A stretch of 33,080 nt of DNA from Pseudomonadota bacterium. Lineage in GTDB: Bacteria; Pseudomonadota; Alphaproteobacteria; SMXQ01. The stretch lies in contig JACZQV010000011.1 of the NCBI GenBank assembly GCA_022545545.1, forward strand, positions 1 to 33,080, read 5' to 3'. Position numbers and translations under genes: made by a program. The notes beneath the pieces are model-generated. The model saw nothing but the letters and a program-made list of their open reading frames with translations, did no database searches and was not told the origin of the DNA. Below, piece by piece: positions 1 through 11,816 of the stretch (within the stretch, counting starts at the first letter, position 1; every line of letters starts with the position of its first letter).

Positions 1-1004
1 TGGAGAACGGCCTGGTCAAGGTCGTTTCCCCGATCGACGACACGCCGGCCTTCCGCGCCGGCATCCAGCCCCAAGACCTGATCACCCATCTCGACGGCGA
101 GCAGGTCCTCGGCCTGACCCTCCAGCAAGCGGTGGAGCGCATGCGCGGCAAGGTCGACACCGATATCCGCCTGACCATCCGCCGCAAGGGACGCAAGCCC
201 TTCGACGTCACGCTGACGCGCGCCATCATCAAGATCCGGTCGGTGCGATCCAGGATCGAGCGAAAGAACATCGGCTACGTCCGCATCACCTCGTTCAACG
301 AGCAGACCCACAAGGGCCTGGTCAAGGCGATGGAAAAATTGCGCGCCGACGCGGAGGGTGGCCTGAAGGGCATCGTCTTGGATCTTCGCAATAATCCGGG
401 CGGCCTTCTCGACCAGGCCGTCGCCGTTGCCGACGCCTTTCTCGACAAGGGCGAGATCGTTTCGACCCGCAGCCGCCGGAAGGAGAACGCCCAGCGGTTC
501 AACGCCCGCCCCGGGGACCTCGCCAAGGTGCTGCCCATCGTGGTGCTGATCAACGGCGGTTCGGCTTCGGCGTCGGAGATCGTCGCCGGGGCGCTTCAGG
601 ACCATGGGCGCGCCATCATCATGGGCACCCGGTCCTTCGGCAAGGGCTCGGTGCAGACCATCGTGCCTCTGCCCGGCCAGGGCGCGATGCGGCTGACCAC
701 GTCGCGTTATTACACGCCGTCGGGCAGATCGATCCAGGCCAAGGGAATCGATCCCGATATCGTCATCGAACAGTCCAAAGTCGAGCCGATTAACCAGGGA
801 TCGCGCCGCAGCGAAGCGGATCTGCGCGGCGCGTTGACGAACGACAGCGACGGCGATGCGCCCAAGAAAAAAGATAAGACGGCGAAGAAGGATGAGAAAA
901 AGGATGAGAAGGACGCCAAGCCCAAGGTGTCGGATTACCAATTGAACAGAGCGGTCGACCTGTTGCGGGGGATCGCGCTATTCAGCAGGAAATCGACCGA
1001 CTGA
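1..1004 (+). CDS. ctpA: C-terminal processing peptidase, S41 family (5' end missing)
   Basis: Periplasmic/membrane-associated serine protease of the CtpA/Prc family, which trims or degrades envelope proteins. The reading frame is open from base 3, so the gene begins left of the window; the track's ATG at 132 is internal. Upstream of that ATG the frame encodes the end of a PDZ domain (GIQPQDLITHLDGEQV). The S41 catalytic domain follows, with the substrate-cleft motif LDLRNNPGGLLDQ and the Ser/Lys dyad. Counting from the ATG at 132, Ser146 (in GGSASASEI) and Lys171 (in SFGKGSVQT) are 25 residues apart, as in characterised family members. The C-terminus carries a very Lys-rich, low-complexity stretch (KKKDKTAKKDEKKDEK) before a short conserved-looking end. 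It lies 37 bp upstream of the YibQ-like gene on the same strand, so they are probably cotranscribed. The family call is firm; the exact ctp paralogue is not. Confidence 0.93.
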   Translation, partial: ENGLVKVVSPIDDTPAFRAGIQPQDLITHLDGEQVLGLTLQQAVERMRGKVDTDIRLTIRRKGRKPFDVTLTRAIIKIRSVRSRIERKNIGYVRITSFNEQTHKGLVKAMEKLRADAEGGLKGIVLDLRNNPGGLLDQAVAVADAFLDKGEIVSTRSRRKENAQRFNARPGDLAKVLPIVVLINGGSASASEIVAGALQDHGRAIIMGTRSFGKGSVQTIVPLPGQGAMRLTTSRYYTPSGRSIQAKGIDPDIVIEQSKVEPINQGSRRSEADLRGALTNDSDGDAPKKKDKTAKKDEKKDEKDAKPKVSDYQLNRAVDLLRGIALFSRKSTD

Positions 1005-1041
1005 CAGCCGTCCGTCCGGCCGAGACCTGCAAGGAAGGGGA

Positions 1042-2634
1042 GTGAGCCAGGAAGATTCCCCAGACGCCCCGAAGTACGGCCCGAAGTACGGACGGAGTGC
1101 CCTTGCGATAACGTCGGTGCTGTTGCTTGCGGCGGCGGCGGGGGTGATCGGCTGGTTGGCGCTCGGCGGCGAGGAATACCAGGACCGGTTCGGGCGCAGG
1201 ATACCGGTCGTCATCCTGCCCCTTCCATCGGCCGAAAGCCCCGCCGCCGAGACCGGGGCGCCGGCGCAACCGGTGGAGCCCGGCCCATCGTTGGTGGCAG
1301 GCGGCGGCGCGGAAGAGGGCGCTTCGAAGCCGGCCGAGCGGGCCTTCTCAAGCCCCCCGACGGGGCCAAAAGAAGCCGCCGGGGCGGTGACGAAGGGCGC
1401 CGCGCCCGAGGCGCCCCCCGAGGTGCCCCCCAAGGCGCCCCCCAAGACGCCCAAGGTGGACACATCCGAAAAATCGCCGGCCGAAGTTCCGGTCCGGAAG
1501 CCGAGAACGCCGGCCGCTAAGGCCACGCCCCCTGAGAAAGCCAGGGCTCCGGCGAAGGTTGGGCCCCCGGTCAAGGTTGAGGCCCCCGTGAAGGCCGAGG
1601 TCGAGACGGCGACGCCCGAGCCGCCGGCGTCGGTCGAACCGCCGGCGCCCGAAACGCCCGAGCCGGCCAAGAAGGACGCGTCCAAGGCCTCCCGGGGTAA
1701 AACGGCCGTCGGTGAAACGGCCGTCGGTGAAACGGTCGTCCGGCTCCGCCCCTCCACCATTGCCCCCAAGACGTCTTCGCCCGTGTCCGGACCGCCGAAG
1801 ACGTTGAGCGACATCATCACCAGGCGTTCGGCGCTCAAGCCGGCGCCGGATCCCGGCCTTACCGAGAAAAGCGGGCTAGGACTGCTGCCCGTTATCGGCG
1901 ATGACGGGCGCAAACCGTGGCTGGTCTATGCGCGCCGCTTCGATGAGAGTGACAGACGGCCCCGCATCGCCCTGGTGATCGTCGGACTCGGGCTTTCGGA
2001 GGCTTCGACCCAGGCCGCCATCCAGCGTCTTCCCGGCGCCGTGACCCTGGCGTTCGCGCCCTACGCCAAGACGCTTGACCGGTGGATTCCCCTGGCCCGG
2101 GCGGCGGGCCACGAGGTGCTATTGACCCTGCCGATGGAACCGGACAATTTTCCCGCCGACGACCCCGGTCCCCACACGCTCCTGACCTCGCTGGCGCCGG
2201 CGGAGAATCTCAAACGTCTGCGTTGGGTGTTGAGCCGGACTTCCGGATATGTCGGTGTCATCAACGACATGGGCGCGCGGTTCACGACCTCGAGCCGCCA
2301 CCTCGATCCGGTCCTCGGGGAGTTGAAGAGACGCGGCCTGATGTTCGTCGATTCGGGCGCCTCGCTCCGTAGCGTCGCCGCCCGGATGGCGACCAGGATC
2401 GGCCTGGCGAGGGCGATCAACAACCGTTTTATCGACGTCAAGGCGTCGCGGGAGGCGATCGACCAAAGGCTGTCCGAGATCGAGCGCATCGCCCGGACGA
2501 GCGGCCATGCGCTTGGCGTCGGCACTCCCTATCCCGTCACCTTCGAGCGGGTCGGGCGGTGGCTCCGGGGATTCGAGAAAAAGGGCTTGGTCCTGGTGCC
2601 GGTCTCCGCCCTCGCCAACAAGCAGCCCGACTGA
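1042..2634 (+). CDS. Divergent polysaccharide deacetylase (YibQ family), membrane-anchored
   Basis: Predicted divergent polysaccharide deacetylase (YibQ type) of unknown substrate, 530 aa. The start is a GTG at 1042, with AAGGAAGGGG a few bases upstream as ribosome binding site. Residues about 20-42 form one hydrophobic segment (SALAITSVLLLAAAAGVIGW), probably a membrane anchor. Residues about 50-270 are a long Pro/Ala/Lys/Glu linker of low complexity, including a tandem TAVGE repeat. The folded domain is about 285-525, beginning RIALVIVGLGLS and including the motifs LTLPMEPDNFP, INDMGARFT and FVDSGAS typical of this family. Its position between ctpA and rppH is in keeping with an envelope role. 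The linker is longer than I would expect for the family and would let the domain reach into the periplasm. No catalytic activity is demonstrated for most members, so deacetylation is inferred from fold similarity only. Confidence 0.85.
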   Translation: MSQEDSPDAPKYGPKYGRSALAITSVLLLAAAAGVIGWLALGGEEYQDRFGRRIPVVILPLPSAESPAAETGAPAQPVEPGPSLVAGGGAEEGASKPAERAFSSPPTGPKEAAGAVTKGAAPEAPPEVPPKAPPKTPKVDTSEKSPAEVPVRKPRTPAAKATPPEKARAPAKVGPPVKVEAPVKAEVETATPEPPASVEPPAPETPEPAKKDASKASRGKTAVGETAVGETVVRLRPSTIAPKTSSPVSGPPKTLSDIITRRSALKPAPDPGLTEKSGLGLLPVIGDDGRKPWLVYARRFDESDRRPRIALVIVGLGLSEASTQAAIQRLPGAVTLAFAPYAKTLDRWIPLARAAGHEVLLTLPMEPDNFPADDPGPHTLLTSLAPAENLKRLRWVLSRTSGYVGVINDMGARFTTSSRHLDPVLGELKRRGLMFVDSGASLRSVAARMATRIGLARAINNRFIDVKASREAIDQRLSEIERIARTSGHALGVGTPYPVTFERVGRWLRGFEKKGLVLVPVSALANKQPD

Positions 2635-2656
2635 TGACGACGGCGGATCGTTGACG

Positions 2657-3160
2657 ATGAAGGATTTTTCGGACCTGCCTTATCGTCCCGGTGTCGGGAT
2701 GATGGTGCTATCGCCCGAGGGACTGGTCTTCGTCGCCCGGCGTATCGACATGCCGTCCGAGGCCTGGCAGATGCCCCAGGGCGGGATCGACGAGGGCGAG
2801 ACCCCGGAGCAAGCCGCCATACGGGAATTCCGCGAAGAGGTCGGCACCGACAAGGTGGAGATCATCGCCGAAAGCGAACGTTGGCTGAGCTACGATCTGC
2901 CCGAAGAACTGCTGCCCCGGCTATGGGGCGGCCGGTTTCGCGGCCAGAACCAGAAGTGGTTCGTGGTCCGCTTCACCGGCACCGACGACGACATCAATAT
3001 CGCCACCGAGAACCCTGAATTTCTCGACTGGAAGTGGGTCGAGTTGGAAACCATTGCCGATCTGATCGTGCCGTTCAAACGCCGGCTCTATGAAGATCTC
3101 GTCGCCGAGTTCGGCCCCATCGTCCGCGCCTTCAAGGACGGGGCGGCACCCCCCGCCTGA
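2657..3160 (+). CDS. rppH: RNA 5' pyrophosphohydrolase, Nudix family
   Basis: Removes pyrophosphate from the 5' triphosphate end of mRNA, which starts RNase E-dependent decay; also acts on dinucleoside polyphosphates in some alphaproteobacteria (IalA/NudH type). 167 aa from the ATG at 2657. The supplied ORF begins at 2507, but that extension overlaps the previous gene in another frame and is not conserved-looking. A TTG at 2651 is a less likely alternative start. The Nudix box is complete: G42-x5-E48-x7-R56-E57-F-R-E60-E61-V-G (GGIDEGETPEQAAIREFREE). The N-terminal YRPGVGMMVLSPEGLVFVARR and the GRFRGQNQKWFVVRF strand are characteristic of RppH. It begins 22 bp after the YibQ-like gene and is probably the last gene of that operon. 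Confidence 0.95.
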   Translation: MKDFSDLPYRPGVGMMVLSPEGLVFVARRIDMPSEAWQMPQGGIDEGETPEQAAIREFREEVGTDKVEIIAESERWLSYDLPEELLPRLWGGRFRGQNQKWFVVRFTGTDDDINIATENPEFLDWKWVELETIADLIVPFKRRLYEDLVAEFGPIVRAFKDGAAPPA

Positions 3161-3234
3161 CCCGGCGCCCGGCTTTCCGGCCAGCTTTCCGAAAAGTCAC
3201 CCTTGGTCGCGGGGGCGAAACGGAAAGTACCGGG

Positions 3235-4050
3235 TCAACCCGACGTTTGGGCGAGGCGGCGCTGACGATGGGCCATGAAACGCCACGCGAGGCCGGCGAG
3301 GATGCGGCTGAGCCGGCCGTTGGGCTTCAGCCCCGTGGCTTTCAGGGTCATGGCGACGGAGCGCCGGATGACATCGGGACGGTAGTAAGGGTACGCCTTG
3401 TGAACGTAGGCGCGGATGTTGCGCTTGCGGTCATAGGGTTCGCCGCCGCCATTGGCGGCGTAATAGGCGTAGGCCAGCTCGTCGTCTTCCGATTCGGTGA
3501 TGCGCCCGAGCGCCACCCTGAGCCTCCCGAGCACGCCCAATCCTTCGCGGTCGAGATAGCGCCTGAGGTGGGTGTAGAACAACTTGTAGTGACGCAACTC
3601 ATCCGCCGCGATGCGCTTGCAGATCTCCTTGAGCACCGGCTCGTCGGTGGCGCCCGCCAGCGCCGAATAATGGGCGCTGGTTCCGACCTCGACGATACAC
3701 CTGGCGACCAATTCGCCGGCGCGGGAGCCACGGACCGAACTCGTGGCCTCCAAGGGCAGCTTGAAGCCGTCGGTGAAGCGCTTGAGACAAGCGCTGAAAT
3801 CGAATTCGGCATCCGCAAGCTCGGCCCAGCGCCCCAGAACGTCGCCATGCTGGACCTCCTCTTCGGCCCAGGCGCGCACCGCTTCCTGGAATTCCGGATC
3901 ATCGTCGAAGACATTGCAAAGATAACGCGCGTAATCCCGCCCGTTCCCTTCGACCAGGCTGGCCGCCTTCACGATCTTGAGGATATCGCCGTTGACCCGC
4001 GAGGGATCGAACGAATCCCAGGGGATATCCTCTGGCGTCCAATGCTTCAT
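3235..4050 (-). CDS. Di-iron ferritin-like protein, acyl-ACP-desaturase-like motifs
   Basis: A 271-residue protein with the ligand set of a carboxylate-bridged di-iron four-helix bundle: Glu34, Glu65-x-x-His68, Glu121 and Glu151-x-x-His154. The second and fourth helices (AEEEVQHGDVLGRW and AADELRHYKLFYTHL) resemble the EENRHGD and ADEKRH motifs of soluble acyl-ACP desaturases more than ferritin or rubrerythrin. It has no signal peptide or membrane segment, so it is presumably cytosolic and binds oxygen or peroxide at the iron pair. The C-terminal third (about 190-271) is rich in Tyr/Arg and unassigned. I chose Met15 of the track ORF as start because GGGGAG lies about nine bases upstream and the longer N-terminus looks spurious. 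It has its own candidate promoter. Substrate and reaction cannot be given from sequence. Confidence 0.78.
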   Translation of the reverse strand: MKHWTPEDIPWDSFDPSRVNGDILKIVKAASLVEGNGRDYARYLCNVFDDDPEFQEAVRAWAEEEVQHGDVLGRWAELADAEFDFSACLKRFTDGFKLPLEATSSVRGSRAGELVARCIVEVGTSAHYSALAGATDEPVLKEICKRIAADELRHYKLFYTHLRRYLDREGLGVLGRLRVALGRITESEDDELAYAYYAANGGGEPYDRKRNIRAYVHKAYPYYRPDVIRRSVAMTLKATGLKPNGRLSRILAGLAWRFMAHRQRRLAQTSG

Positions 4051-4092
4051 CAGGGCGGGCTCCCCGCGGGGGCGGTGGGTTCGGCTAGCCAA

Positions 4093-4123
4093 ATTATATC
4101 TATGGAAGACGCGGCCCGATCAA
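4093..4123 (-). promoter_or_regulatory. Candidate sigma-70 promoter of the di-iron gene
   Basis: On the minus strand a perfect TATAAT (4093-4098) is preceded by TTGATC (4118-4123) with 19 bp between them. This is slightly long for a sigma-70 spacer, but the -10 is strong and stands out in GC-rich DNA. Transcription would start near 4086, about 36 nt before the chosen ATG at 4050. The -35 lies directly beside the solo repeat arm at 4126-4148. Confidence 0.4.
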
Positions 4124-4125
4124 GT

Positions 4126-4148
4126 GTTAATACCAAAGGTCCTTGATA
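4126..4148. repeat. Solo arm of the 22.8-kb palindromic repeat
   Basis: The 23 bases GTTAATACCAAAGGTCC... through CTTGATA match exactly the reverse complement of the right arm of the palindrome at 22771-22871, including the outer GTTA. The inner part of the arm (ATGACCC) is replaced by TCAATCG, which creates a 10-bp perfect palindrome TTGATATCAA at 4143-4152. It lies in the intergenic space after atpC and upstream of the di-iron gene. It appears to be a degraded or truncated family member. Confidence 0.75.
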
Positions 4149-4217
4149 TCAATCGACCGGACGGCGATGGGGAACCCGAGGGGCGGTCGACCCGGAGGGC
4201 ATGGCCGGCCCCTCGCC

Positions 4218-4619
4218 CTATTCGATGGCCCCGAGCATGGCGCGGGCCACGCCGATCTCCTTTTCGGCCGCCGCCTTTTCCTTCTCGGTCTCGGCCGCGC
4301 CGGCTTCTTTCTCGGCGCGGTCAAGACGCGCTTCGATGGCGCCACGATCGAGTGCGTCCACCGGCGCCGCTTCCTCCGCCAGCACCGTCAAGCGCGCTTG
4401 CGTCACCTCGGCGAAGCCGCCGGCGACGAAGATGCGCATCGTGACGCCGCCCTCGTCATGGACATCGATGACGCCGGGTCGCACCAAGGTGATCAGCGGG
4501 GCATGGCCCGCCAATACGCCGAAATCCCCTTCCGCGCCGGGCACCACCACCATGTCGGCGGCGGCCGAAAAGACCAGCGCCTCGGGCGCGACCAGCTCGA
4601 ATTCGACCTTGTCGGGCAT
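4218..4619 (-). CDS. atpC: ATP synthase F1 epsilon subunit
   Basis: Central-stalk subunit that couples F1 rotation to the c-ring and can inhibit ATP hydrolysis; cytoplasmic face of the membrane. 133 aa. The N-terminal beta-sandwich is clear (FELVAPEALVFSAAADMVVVPG, EGDFGVLAGHAPLITLVRPG). The C-terminal helical region is Ala/Glu/Lys-rich (about 88-133) and would form the two-helix hairpin. The ATG is preceded by GAGGAA about seven bases upstream, and the gene starts 11 bp after the atpD stop, so it is the last gene of atpHAGDC. No strong rho-independent terminator with a T-run is visible in the 167 bp before the di-iron gene. Confidence 0.97.
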   Translation of the reverse strand: MPDKVEFELVAPEALVFSAAADMVVVPGAEGDFGVLAGHAPLITLVRPGVIDVHDEGGVTMRIFVAGGFAEVTQARLTVLAEEAAPVDALDRGAIEARLDRAEKEAGAAETEKEKAAAEKEIGVARAMLGAIE

Positions 4620-4630
4620 TCACCGGTTCC

Positions 4631-6064
<1,434 letters not shown>

Positions 6065-6105
6065 TCATCACACTATTGATCCCGTCGTTCGATCGAAAGC
6101 GCACC

Positions 6106-7002
6106 TCACAGCGCCTCGGCGCCGGAGACGATCTCGATCATCTCGGTGGTAATTTTGGCCTGACGCGTCCGGTTGTAGTTGAGCGTCAGCTTGTCGATCA
6201 TCTCACCGGCGTTGCGCGTGGCGCTGTCCATCGCCGCCATGCGCGCGCCCTGCTCGCTGGCGAAGCTTTCCAGCAACGCCCGGAAAACCTGCACCGCGAG
6301 GTTCCTCGGCAACAACTCGTCGAGGATGCCCTCTTCATCGGGCTCGAACTCGTAGATCGCCGAAGGGCCGGTATCTTCCTCGCGCCCGGGTTCCGCACCC
6401 GCTTGGAGTACCGGGAAAGGAATGAGTTGCTGCACCGTCAGTTCCTGGGAAATGGCCGACTTGAAGCGGTTATAGATGATGGTGCAGACGTCGAAATCCT
6501 CATCCCCGGCCATGGCGGCGAACCGTTCGGCGATGCCGAGGCCCTCGCCGTAACTCGGCCTTGGGCGGGAGAGATCCTCGATGGTATCGATGATCAGACT
6601 ACCGAACTCGGTCTTCAACTGGTCCCGGCCCTTGCGGCCGATGCAGAGAATCTTGACGGTCTTGCCGTCCTTGCGCAAGCCACGGATCAGCTCCCGCGCG
6701 CCGCGCACGATCTGGGTGTTGAAGCTGCCGCAAAGGCCGCGATCCGATGTCGTCACCGCCACCAGATGCACCTCGTCCCGACCGGTGCCGGCCAGCAGTT
6801 TCGGCGCCTCCTGCCCCTCGGGAATGCCGGCGGCGAGGGATGACAGCATGCGTTCCATGCGCTCGGCGTAGGGCCTTGCGGCCTCGCACTGTTCCTGGGC
6901 GCGCCGGAGCTTGGACGCCGCCACCATCTTCATCGCGGCGGTGATCTTCTGGGTCGACTTCACGCTGTTGATGCGGGTCCTGAGGTCCTTGAGATTGGCC
7001 AT
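6106..7002 (-). CDS. atpG: ATP synthase F1 gamma subunit
   Basis: Rotating central shaft of F1. 298 aa. The signature N-terminal helix [36 protein letters not shown] and the C-terminal helix ([32 protein letters not shown]) are both intact. The central Rossmann-like part has [11 protein letters not shown]. An acidic insertion around residues 200-225 ([22 protein letters not shown]) is typical of alphaproteobacterial gamma subunits. Gene order atpA-atpG-atpD with gaps of about 50 bp supports one transcript. The ribosome binding site is weak. Confidence 0.98.
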   Translation of the reverse strand: MANLKDLRTRINSVKSTQKITAAMKMVAASKLRRAQEQCEAARPYAERMERMLSSLAAGIPEGQEAPKLLAGTGRDEVHLVAVTTSDRGLCGSFNTQIVRGARELIRGLRKDGKTVKILCIGRKGRDQLKTEFGSLIIDTIEDLSRPRPSYGEGLGIAERFAAMAGDEDFDVCTIIYNRFKSAISQELTVQQLIPFPVLQAGAEPGREEDTGPSAIYEFEPDEEGILDELLPRNLAVQVFRALLESFASEQGARMAAMDSATRNAGEMIDKLTLNYNRTRQAKITTEMIEIVSGAEAL

Positions 7003-7052
7003 TCCGTGTCAACGCTACGATCCGGGAGCGGATCCTGGTTCAGGTGCCGGGT

Positions 7053-8581
<1,529 letters not shown>

Positions 8582-8582
<1 letters not shown>

Positions 8583-9142
8583 CAACCAACCCCCTTCATG
8601 GCAAACTGCAATTTCGCCAACTTGGTACGGAGCGAGGAGTCGAACATCTTCGACCCGACCTTGACGATCAGGCCGCCGAGAAGCGAAGTGTCCACCCGGG
8701 ATTCGATCGCGACCTTGCTGCCGAGCGCCTGTTTGACGGCGGCGGCGATCTCGTCGAGATGTTTGTCGCTGAGTTCGGAAGCCGAAATCACTTCCGCCGT
8801 CATTTCGCCGCGGCTTCGCGCCAGCAGGGAAAGATAGGCGGCGATCATGCGCCCGAGCGCGAACAGGCGGCGGTTCATGGCGACGAAGCCCAGGAAATTG
8901 CTGGTCAGTTCGCCCATGCCCGCCTTGCCGGCCAGCATCGTCATCACCCTGGCGTGGTCCTCGCGCGAGATCACCGGGGAGAGGATCGTGCGCCTGAGAT
9001 CGTCGCTGCTATCCATCATCGCGCGCAGGACCGCAAGGTCCTTGGCGACCGCATCCAACTGCTTGCCCTCCTCCGCCAATTCGAACAAGGCGGCGGCGTA
9101 GCGCCCGGCAAGCCCGGTCGCGCCTGTCGTCTCCGATGGCAC
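8582..9142 (-). CDS. atpH: ATP synthase F1 delta subunit (OSCP)
   Basis: Peripheral-stalk subunit that links the top of F1 to the b-subunits in the membrane. I place the start at the GTG at 9142, giving 186 aa beginning (V/M)[31 protein letters not shown] ribosome site lies about nine bases upstream, and family members usually begin just before this GLAGRYA motif. The track's extra 18 residues from 9196 (MRHHRFDESHLAIRELIS) probably are not translated. The C-terminal domain contains [25 protein letters not shown], the most conserved part of the family. This is the first gene of the F1 operon. F0 genes are absent from the window, as expected for alphaproteobacteria, which keep F0 in a separate operon. 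Confidence 0.95.
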
Positions 9143-9210
9143 CGAGATAAGCTCCCGAATTGCTAAATGAGATTCGTCAAAACGGTGATGTCTCAAGCGA
9201 ACGAACGCGC

Positions 9211-9239
9211 CCCTCCGGACGCCATATCCGCCCGGAGGG
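9211..9239. terminator. GC-rich hairpin between priA and atpH
   Basis: CCCTCCGG (9211-9218) pairs with CCGGAGGG (9232-9239) across a 13-nt loop, with partly matching CGC/GCG flanks. It sits about 110 bp past the priA stop and about 70 bp before the atpH start. It may end priA transcripts or act in the atp leader. No T-run follows on either strand, so intrinsic termination is uncertain. Confidence 0.3.
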
Positions 9240-9348
9240 CGTGCTTACCTAACACACTCACCGGGGTGTTGCAACCAACCAGCCCCCGCCCTTCCAGGCC
9301 CCCGGAAGCGGCCCGCGCGCCCCCCTCCCGACGCCGTAAACCCGGTGA

Positions 9349-11631
9349 TCACATGAAGCTGTAGGGGTCGATGTCGACCTGGATGCGCACCGATTTCGGC
9401 GGCGTCGCGGCGTCGAGCCAGGCGCGCAATGCGCCTTGTATGTTGAAACCCTTGGCCGCCTTGATGAGGAAGCGCCGCCGGTGGCGCCCGCGAAGCAGCG
9501 CCAGTGGCGCCGGCGCCGGGCCGAGCACCGTGATCTCGGGGCCGCCCGGCGCCCGACGGCTCAGTTCCCTCGCCACCCGGTCGACTTCCGCTTCGTCGCG
9601 CGCGGAAAGGATGACCGCCGCCAGCCTCCCGAACGGCGGCATGGCGCTGGCGCGCCTCGCCTCGGCCTCGGCGTCGAGGAAGTCGTCCCGGCCTCCCGAG
9701 ACCAGCGCCCGCATGACCGGGTGGTCCGGCTCATAGGTCTGCAACAGGACACGCCCGGGCCGCTCCGCCCGCCCGGCGCGCCCGGCGACCTGGGCCAGCA
9801 ACTGATAAGTGCGTTCCGACGCCCTGAGATCGCCGCCGGCGAGACCGAGATCGGCGTCGATGACACCGACCAGGGTGAGAAGCGGGAAATGGTGGCCCTT
9901 GGCCATCACCTGGGTGCCGATGAGAAGGTCGATCTCGTGCCCTTCGACCTTGCGCACCAGCCTGGCGGCGGCCTCGGGTCCGGTCAGGGTATCGCTTGCC
10001 ATGATCGCCTGGCGGGCGCCGGGGAACAACGCCTGCGCCTCCTCCGCCAGGCGCTCGACCCCTGGGCCGCAGGCGGCCCAGGCGCCTTCATCCTCGCAGG
10101 ACGGGCAGCACCGGGGCAGCACCACCGAGTGGCCGCAGTGATGGCAGGCGAGCCGCCCGATGCCGCGGTGCTCCACCAGCCAGGCGGAACAATCGGGACA
10201 TTCGAGGCGGTGCCCGCAGGTCCGGCAAAGCGTCAAGGGGGCATAGCCCCGGCGGTTGAGGAACAGCATCGCCTGTTCGCCCGCCGCCAGGGTCCCCGCC
10301 AGCGCCTCCTTCAAGGTCGGCGACAGCCAGGAACCGGACGCCGGCCCCTCGGCGCGCATATCGATGAGGCTGACCTCGGGCATGATGGCGCCGCCGTGCC
10401 GGTCGGGAAGATGAAGATGCGCGTAGCGCCCGCCCTTGGCGTTCGTCACCGTCTCGAGCGACGGCGTCGCCGACACCAGGACGATGGGGATGGCGCCAAG
10501 GGATGCGCGCACCACGGCCATGTCGCGGGCGTTATAGAGCACCCCGTCTTCTTGCTTGAAGGACGGGTCGTGCTCCTCATCGACGACGATGAGGCCAAGG
10601 TCCGGGAACGGCAGGAACAGGGCCGAGCGCGCGCCGACCACCACCTCGACCTTGCCTTCCGCCACCGCCCGCCAGGTCGTCCGCCGCGCCTTGGCGCCAA
10701 GCTCGGAGTGCCACTGGGCCGGCGGAGCGCCGAAGCGGGATTCGAAACGGTCCAACCACTGGGCCGAGAGCGCGATCTCGGGCAGCAGCACGAGGACGTT
10801 TTGCCCCATCTCCAGGGCCTTGGCGATGGCCTCGAAATAGACTTCCGTCTTGCCCGATCCGGTGACGCCATCGAGCAGGGAGACGCTGAACCCGTCTTTC
10901 GCCCCTTCGTCAACGCCGTCACCGGAAGCTTTCTCCACCGCCGCCCTCAGCCCCGCCGCGGCCTCGGCCTGGGACGGTGACAGCTTCGGCCCGGCGCGCC
11001 GCCAGTCGGGTGCCGCGAAGGGCGGCGGTGGCGGCAGATGAACGGGCCTGAGCGCGCCGGCGCGCTGGAGACCGCGGACCACGGAAGACCCCGCGCCGGC
11101 CTCGCGGACGATCTCGTCCATGGGCCTGGGCGGCCCGTCGGCCAGCACCGCGAGGACGCGCTTTCGCGCCGGCGTCATCCTGAAACCCCCGGGCGCGTCC
11201 CAGCCCGGCTCGCGGGCGAAGGCGGTGACCGGTTTCGGGGGCTCGAGCGCGTCGGGCACGCTCATCACCATGCGCAGCACCGCCCCTGGCGGCGTCAGGG
11301 TATAGGCCGCGACCCAACGGATGAAGCGGCGCTGAAGGTCAAGCAAAGGCGGCGCCTCGATGAGGCCGGTGACGGTCTTGAGGGCATAGGTTTCGGCGCC
11401 CTTCGCCCCGGCGTCTCCTTCGCCGGCGCTGCCGCCGCCGTCTTCCGGCGGGTCCCAGACGACGCCGACCAACTGGCGCCGGCCGAGGGGAACGCGGACG
11501 AAATCGCCGGCGCCGAGAGGCCGGCCGGCGCCGGCGATATAGTCGAAGGCGCCGGTCAAGGGCAGGGGCAGCAGGACCTTGACGCGATCGGTGATCGCCG
11601 CGTGGTCCGAACCGGCGTGACGCGAGGGCAT
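9349..11631 (-). CDS. priA: Primosomal protein N' (replication restart helicase)
   Basis: 3'-to-5' DNA helicase that recognises stalled or repaired forks and reloads the replicative helicase. 760 aa from the Met at 11631; the track's 34 extra residues (from 11733) overlap the divergent promoter region and lack family similarity. The N-terminal DNA-binding domain starts [17 protein letters not shown]. The helicase core has Walker A GVTGSGKT at about 255-262 and Walker [11 protein letters not shown]. Zinc-binding cysteine pairs lie within [13 protein letters not shown] and CHHCGH...CCPSC. The C-terminal helicase motifs ([25 protein letters not shown]) are present. A Gly/Glu-rich insertion ([17 protein letters not shown]) at about 64-80 is low complexity. 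It is divergent from DUF484-xerC. Confidence 0.97.
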   Translation of the reverse strand: MPSRHAGSDHAAITDRVKVLLPLPLTGAFDYIAGAGRPLGAGDFVRVPLGRRQLVGVVWDPPEDGGGSAGEGDAGAKGAETYALKTVTGLIEAPPLLDLQRRFIRWVAAYTLTPPGAVLRMVMSVPDALEPPKPVTAFAREPGWDAPGGFRMTPARKRVLAVLADGPPRPMDEIVREAGAGSSVVRGLQRAGALRPVHLPPPPPFAAPDWRRAGPKLSPSQAEAAAGLRAAVEKASGDGVDEGAKDGFSVSLLDGVTGSGKTEVYFEAIAKALEMGQNVLVLLPEIALSAQWLDRFESRFGAPPAQWHSELGAKARRTTWRAVAEGKVEVVVGARSALFLPFPDLGLIVVDEEHDPSFKQEDGVLYNARDMAVVRASLGAIPIVLVSATPSLETVTNAKGGRYAHLHLPDRHGGAIMPEVSLIDMRAEGPASGSWLSPTLKEALAGTLAAGEQAMLFLNRRGYAPLTLCRTCGHRLECPDCSAWLVEHRGIGRLACHHCGHSVVLPRCCPSCEDEGAWAACGPGVERLAEEAQALFPGARQAIMASDTLTGPEAAARLVRKVEGHEIDLLIGTQVMAKGHHFPLLTLVGVIDADLGLAGGDLRASERTYQLLAQVAGRAGRAERPGRVLLQTYEPDHPVMRALVSGGRDDFLDAEAEARRASAMPPFGRLAAVILSARDEAEVDRVARELSRRAPGGPEITVLGPAPAPLALLRGRHRRRFLIKAAKGFNIQGALRAWLDAATPPKSVRIQVDIDPYSFM

Positions 11632-11681
11632 GGGCGACACTCTAGCCGGAGAGCCCGGCCGGAGCCAATAAAAGCCCACCG

Positions 11682-11816
11682 ATGCCTGGTGCCGTCCTTG
11701 ACATTTCGACCCCTGACGTGTCACAGCCTGCACCGAGCGACATGGGATACCTGATCGACATGGCGACCAGCGGCGAAATCAATGCCATCCTTCCCGGACC
11801 GGCGGGCACCGCGTGA
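11682..11816 (+). CDS. Possible 44-codon leader ORF coupled to DUF484
   Basis: A short open frame below the track's length cut-off encodes 44 residues ([14 protein letters not shown]... ending ILPGPAGTA). Its TGA overlaps the GTG start of the DUF484 gene as GTGA. An internal ATG at 11742 would give 24 residues. Codon third positions in its second half are mostly G or C, like real genes here, and the DUF484 start itself has only a weak ribosome site, so coupling would make sense. Against it, the ORF lacks a good Shine-Dalgarno (GGAG is about 17 bases upstream) and I recognise no family. It may be only a chance frame in the priA/DUF484 divergent promoter. Confidence 0.3.
   Translation: MPGAVLDISTPDVSQPAPSDMGYLIDMATSGEINAILPGPAGTA

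Noticed and set aside
3173-3227. Possible bidirectional terminator: CTTTCCG twice and CGGAAAG between convergent rppH and the di-iron gene
   Set aside because: Only a 7-bp stem with a loop of about 29 nt and no T-run; too weak to call.
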